Part shown: positions 61,285-64,000 of the stretch, in pieces
Layout: the number at the start of each line of letters is the position of its first letter
Numbering within the stretch: the stretch's first letter is position 1
NCBI RefSeq assembly: GCF_023746615.1
Contig: NZ_CP082275.1
Coordinates: forward strand, 1,364,001 to 1,428,000
DNA length: 64,000 bases
Source: Grimontia kaedaensis
Lineage (GTDB): Bacteria > Pseudomonadota > Gammaproteobacteria > Enterobacterales > Vibrionaceae
Direction of reading: 5' to 3'
Notes under the pieces: generated by a model
Database searches by the model: none
Seen by the model: only the letters and a program-made list of their open reading frames with translations
Told to the model about the DNA's origin: nothing
Translations under genes and position numbers: made by a program

Positions 61285-61695
61285 CTACTCGCTGAATACT
61301 AAAAGGAGATTGAGTGCTTCACCAGGGTCGATTTCGTGGCCAGCATCGTCATCAAAGAAACGGTTAAATCCTTCCAGTCGCGGATCATCATTGTTGATGT
61401 GGTGAAACCCCATGCTCCATTCTTTGAACTGGCGCTCGACGATAGGCTTTCGCATCATCTCGACGATGGAATAGTGGCGATGATCCTTGCAGATTTTGGT
61501 GAACAGCGGCGCAAGAACACTTTCTTCCCCTTCGATCACCTGAATAAAATCCCCGTCTTTGTACAGCAACATCCCGGTCACGCCGAGCTTTTCGTTATTT
61601 TTCCGAATGGCTCCAAGCATTTCAGCGAATTCTTCATCAGTAAAAGGGTGTTCGGCGCTGCTGATGTAAACAATTTGCTGTAAGTTATCGCTCAT
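61285..61695 (-). CDS. BLUF blue-light sensor protein
   Basis: 136 residues. The FAD-binding BLUF pattern is intact: conserved Tyr in QIVYISSA near residue 10, Asn pair in IRKNNEKLGVTGMLLY, the switching Gln in FIQVIEG near 52 and the Trp/Met region EWSMGFH near 94. It is a single BLUF domain without attached output, so it signals by protein contact. It is convergent with the ODP-like gene. Confidence 0.9.
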   Translation of the reverse strand: MSDNLQQIVYISSAEHPFTDEEFAEMLGAIRKNNEKLGVTGMLLYKDGDFIQVIEGEESVLAPLFTKICKDHRHYSIVEMMRKPIVERQFKEWSMGFHHINNDDPRLEGFNRFFDDDAGHEIDPGEALNLLLVFSE

Positions 61696-61776
61696 CTCGA
61701 ACTCCTATCTCCATCGATGAGGTTTGTTTTCTATAAGTATGTATTAACTTAAGATTTTTGCCTTAAAAATGAGAAT

Positions 61777-63399
61777 TCAGTTTTCTGTAGAGACGTAAAG
61801 CGTAAGGCTGGAAAGGCCCTGCGCGCTGAGAAAGTTCAGCCAGCGCACCTGATGATGCTGAAGTTTGTCGCCCGGACCTTTTACTTCAACAAATCGGCAG
61901 TTGCCGTCTTTCACCATAAACAAATCGGGGTGTCCAGCGCGGTTGGATTTAGTGTCGAACAGGATTCGCTTGATACAAGCGATAACCTGCAATGGTGTTA
62001 TTGATGATAACGCGGCCTCTATCATGTCACGCTCTGCCCATCCCCAGTTTACCCAATCATTGCTGATACCAAATTTGGCATCGTAAACCGCTAAGAGATC
62101 GTACTCTCCTCGTTCAAAGGCCTCGAAACGCTGATCAATCATTTCTCTCCGAGCTTCGGTGAAATCTGAGGTGTACATATCGCGTGGCGAGCGTTGGAAT
62201 GGGTTAAGGAAAGCGCCGGGAATGGGAGCGAATATGATGTCCCAAAGGAGCAAGCCGAAAAGGGCATTCAGCAAGCTGTTCTCGCAATACCATACTTGCC
62301 AGCCTTGCTGGGCGTAATAACGCGCTGATTCCAGCTCTACACGCTCATTAAGTGCGATGGCGATGTGTTCAGAGTCGAATGATTCTCCAATTCTTTCGGG
62401 TGAAGGGCAGGCGGTTTTCTTAGCAAGTTGCCTTGCTATACGCGCGGCGACATCTGCTTCGTCTTCATTGATGGGAGAAGCCAACATGGCCTTCACTATG
62501 GTCGAGGCTTCCTCAAACCGTTCCTGCTTTATGGCGATGCGTGCCAGCCGCTCTCTAGCTGGTGGAAGTGAGCACTGTAAAAAAAGCGTTTCAGCGGCGG
62601 TTTCATCTTTCTGTCTCTCAAAATCCCTTGCCAGTTTGTTAGCTAATCGCTCCCACTTTCGGGTGAGTGGTGGCCAATCTGGTTTCTTTGGCAGTCTTTG
62701 ACTCACTTTTAATGCAGAAGTGAGTTGTTTTGCTTCTGTATACTCCCAGTACAAATCAGCAAGTGATGACAAGAAAAGCCAGTCAACGATTTGTTCACGC
62801 GACGTAAAGAGCCTGTCTTCTAAACGAAGCTGGACTTTTTCAAAGCGGTAAATACCTAAATCGTTGAGAACAAACTGGCTGATATCCTGACGTGAATTGC
62901 CAAAGTAAAGCAGTAAAAATAGCGGCAATACATCGTGCTGGAGACATAGAAATCGGGTTGGCAAAGGTAGGATTGCATCCTCACTGTTTTCGATGATTGC
63001 GGCGACAATTTCCGGCTTCTTTAGGGAAGCTTTTAAAGGCAGGTGTGCGTAAAGGGCAAGCAGTTCTCCTTTCGTCATCAGGTTCGTCACAACGTCAATC
63101 GGCGGGTTGGCCGTATCAGTGAGAAACTCTTCTTCAGATAACGTAGTGATAGCGCTTTCAATATCCGGAATCTCTGGGTAATGAAGCTTGTCGCTGCGAA
63201 ACCAATTCCCTTTTCTCGTAAGCATTCGAACCAGCAGTAACTGAGCATTTTTCGGCAAAGTTGAAAATGAACGCAACCAGTTCGCCTCTGACTCTGTCAG
63301 CAAATCGTTATATCTTTTCGATACTAATTCGACGATGGATAAGAAATTATCCAGATAGTAGTGCGGCGGCAGAACAGGCGGGTTAGTTGGCTGGCTCAT
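61777..63399 (-). CDS. VRR-NUC nuclease, FAN1-like
   Basis: 540 residues. A long helical N-terminal region with SAP-like and TPR-like segments (residues 1-370) precedes a C-terminal VRR-NUC domain: AGHPDLFMV (Asp) and FVEVKGPGDKLQHHQ (ExK), the PD-(D/E)XK catalytic core of bacterial FAN1-type nucleases that cut flap and crosslink-containing DNA. The order matches FAN1-like proteins of Pseudomonas. It is divergently transcribed from the Nudix gene. Confidence 0.9.
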   Translation of the reverse strand: MSQPTNPPVLPPHYYLDNFLSIVELVSKRYNDLLTESEANWLRSFSTLPKNAQLLLVRMLTRKGNWFRSDKLHYPEIPDIESAITTLSEEEFLTDTANPPIDVVTNLMTKGELLALYAHLPLKASLKKPEIVAAIIENSEDAILPLPTRFLCLQHDVLPLFLLLYFGNSRQDISQFVLNDLGIYRFEKVQLRLEDRLFTSREQIVDWLFLSSLADLYWEYTEAKQLTSALKVSQRLPKKPDWPPLTRKWERLANKLARDFERQKDETAAETLFLQCSLPPARERLARIAIKQERFEEASTIVKAMLASPINEDEADVAARIARQLAKKTACPSPERIGESFDSEHIAIALNERVELESARYYAQQGWQVWYCENSLLNALFGLLLWDIIFAPIPGAFLNPFQRSPRDMYTSDFTEARREMIDQRFEAFERGEYDLLAVYDAKFGISNDWVNWGWAERDMIEAALSSITPLQVIACIKRILFDTKSNRAGHPDLFMVKDGNCRFVEVKGPGDKLQHHQVRWLNFLSAQGLSSLTLYVSTEN

Positions 63400-63450
63400 G
63401 GCTTCCTTGTCGGTTTGAAACGAAAATGATTTTATAGGGACAAACAGTTA

Positions 63451-64000
63451 GTGAGCATAACACGACTCATTTCAGGGATGCTTTTTCTCTCCATACTTCT
63501 CCTAGTATTTCCTGGAAAGACAACCAGCAAAGAACACGCGATTAACAGTACGTTGCCGATCAAAGCTGCAGATTGCTTAATCGTCGATAGCGACAAGAAC
63601 ATTCTGATGATTGATGAAGCGATAAGCGGGCGATACTCGATACCTGGTGGCTCAATTATCGGTGAAGAAACGGCGGAACAAGCCGCAAAGCGCGAAGCTT
63701 ATGAAGAAACAGGCTTACATGTGAATGTTGGCAAGCAAATCGCCCAGACTTATAACTCTGTTATTTTCGCCTGCAAGCTGGTTTCACCGTCGCCGTACTT
63801 TATCGACTCACAAGGACGCAAGGTGCTGATGGCCTGGTCGGCACCGCATTTCGGTAAAGAAGTCACGCGTGTGCTCATGATGCCCAACAACAAGGCGGTG
63901 CGAGACAACTATCGTTTCCCTGAACATAAGTGGATGTTCAAAGGTTGGATACCGGAAGTACAGCCGAGTGAGTTTGTATTGTCTGCTGGCGAGCGCTCAG
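63451..64000 (+). CDS. Nudix hydrolase with N-terminal membrane anchor (3'-truncated by window edge)
   Basis: At least 183 residues, open to the end of the window. GTG 63451 starts a hydrophobic segment (MLFLSILLLVFPG) that could be a signal anchor. The Nudix box GGSIIGEETAEQAAKREAYEETGL (GX5EX7REUXEEXGU) is complete at about residues 72-95. It should hydrolyse a nucleoside diphosphate-linked substrate; which one is unknown. The anchor would place the enzyme outside the cytoplasm or at the membrane. A stop codon in the same frame at 63427 makes GTG 63451 the only reasonable start. Confidence 0.82.
   Translation, partial: MSITRLISGMLFLSILLLVFPGKTTSKEHAINSTLPIKAADCLIVDSDKNILMIDEAISGRYSIPGGSIIGEETAEQAAKREAYEETGLHVNVGKQIAQTYNSVIFACKLVSPSPYFIDSQGRKVLMAWSAPHFGKEVTRVLMMPNNKAVRDNYRFPEHKWMFKGWIPEVQPSEFVLSAGERS

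Overview
The window looks like a chromosomal segment of a marine gammaproteobacterium of the family Vibrionaceae. The basis is a VC1899-like CARF protein, a FrhA/VCA0849-type RTX adhesin, a YccS-type FUSC protein, HelD, and many c-di-GMP proteins. Something near Grimontia or Enterovibrio would fit, but that is an inference from gene style and was not tested. Most genes sit in a moderately GC-rich core. Three stretches look accessory: 17.5-23 kb (AT-rich, ATPases), 23.2-27.3 kb (transposase array) and 45.3-50.3 kb (AT-rich, duplicated).

Layout. 0-5 kb: end of a DASS anion transporter, a single-domain response regulator, a ZntA-type metal ATPase behind a textbook MerR-type promoter, and uridine phosphorylase behind paired CRP-like sites. 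5-16 kb: a stand-alone CARF-nuclease (Card1/VC1899-like), then a 3102-residue type I secreted adhesin with a LapG-type TAAG site. 16-17.5 kb: a glycerophosphodiesterase and Dps. 17.5-23 kb: two unlinked ATPases resembling defence genes. 23.2-27.3 kb: an array of five copies of one REP-associated tyrosine transposase (RAYT) gene. Each copy starts at the same left end, and four are cut at different 3' points by the next left end. 27.5-35.8 kb: a GGDEF-EAL protein, a TrmH-family methylase, a VOC protein, a secreted lipase, a divergent UvrB and a small exported protein. 35.9-43.8 kb: a Fur-boxed siderophore uptake locus (FhuB, FhuD, FhuC, TonB receptor, AraC regulator, FhuF).

45.3-50.3 kb holds a nickel superoxide dismutase locus (SodN, its peptidase SodX, a His-rich small membrane protein, a helical protein) under a near-perfect Fur box. 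It is duplicated in tandem. The second copy has lost the promoter/Fur region and most of one gene, and its sodX is frameshifted. Each copy is bordered by a small lipoprotein gene whose leader forms a long stem-loop. The stems differ in sequence between copies yet both still pair, around a shared loop, which points to a structured RNA or operator.

50.3-64 kb: a chemoreceptor, a YccS-like protein, helicase IV, an HD-GYP protein, a 264-bp MITE with TA duplications, a PilZ protein, a small soluble chemoreceptor-like protein paired with a diiron ODP-like oxygen/iron sensor, a BLUF light sensor, a VRR-NUC nuclease and the start of a membrane-anchored Nudix protein.

Two themes connect the genes. 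The first is c-di-GMP control of attachment: the LapG-site adhesin, GGDEF-EAL, HD-GYP and PilZ proteins. The second is iron limitation and redox sensing: Fur-controlled siderophore uptake, a Fur-controlled iron-free SOD, Dps, and the ODP/chemoreceptor pair. The least explained objects are the RAYT array, the covarying leader stem-loops, the receptor/ODP pair and the two orphan ATPases.
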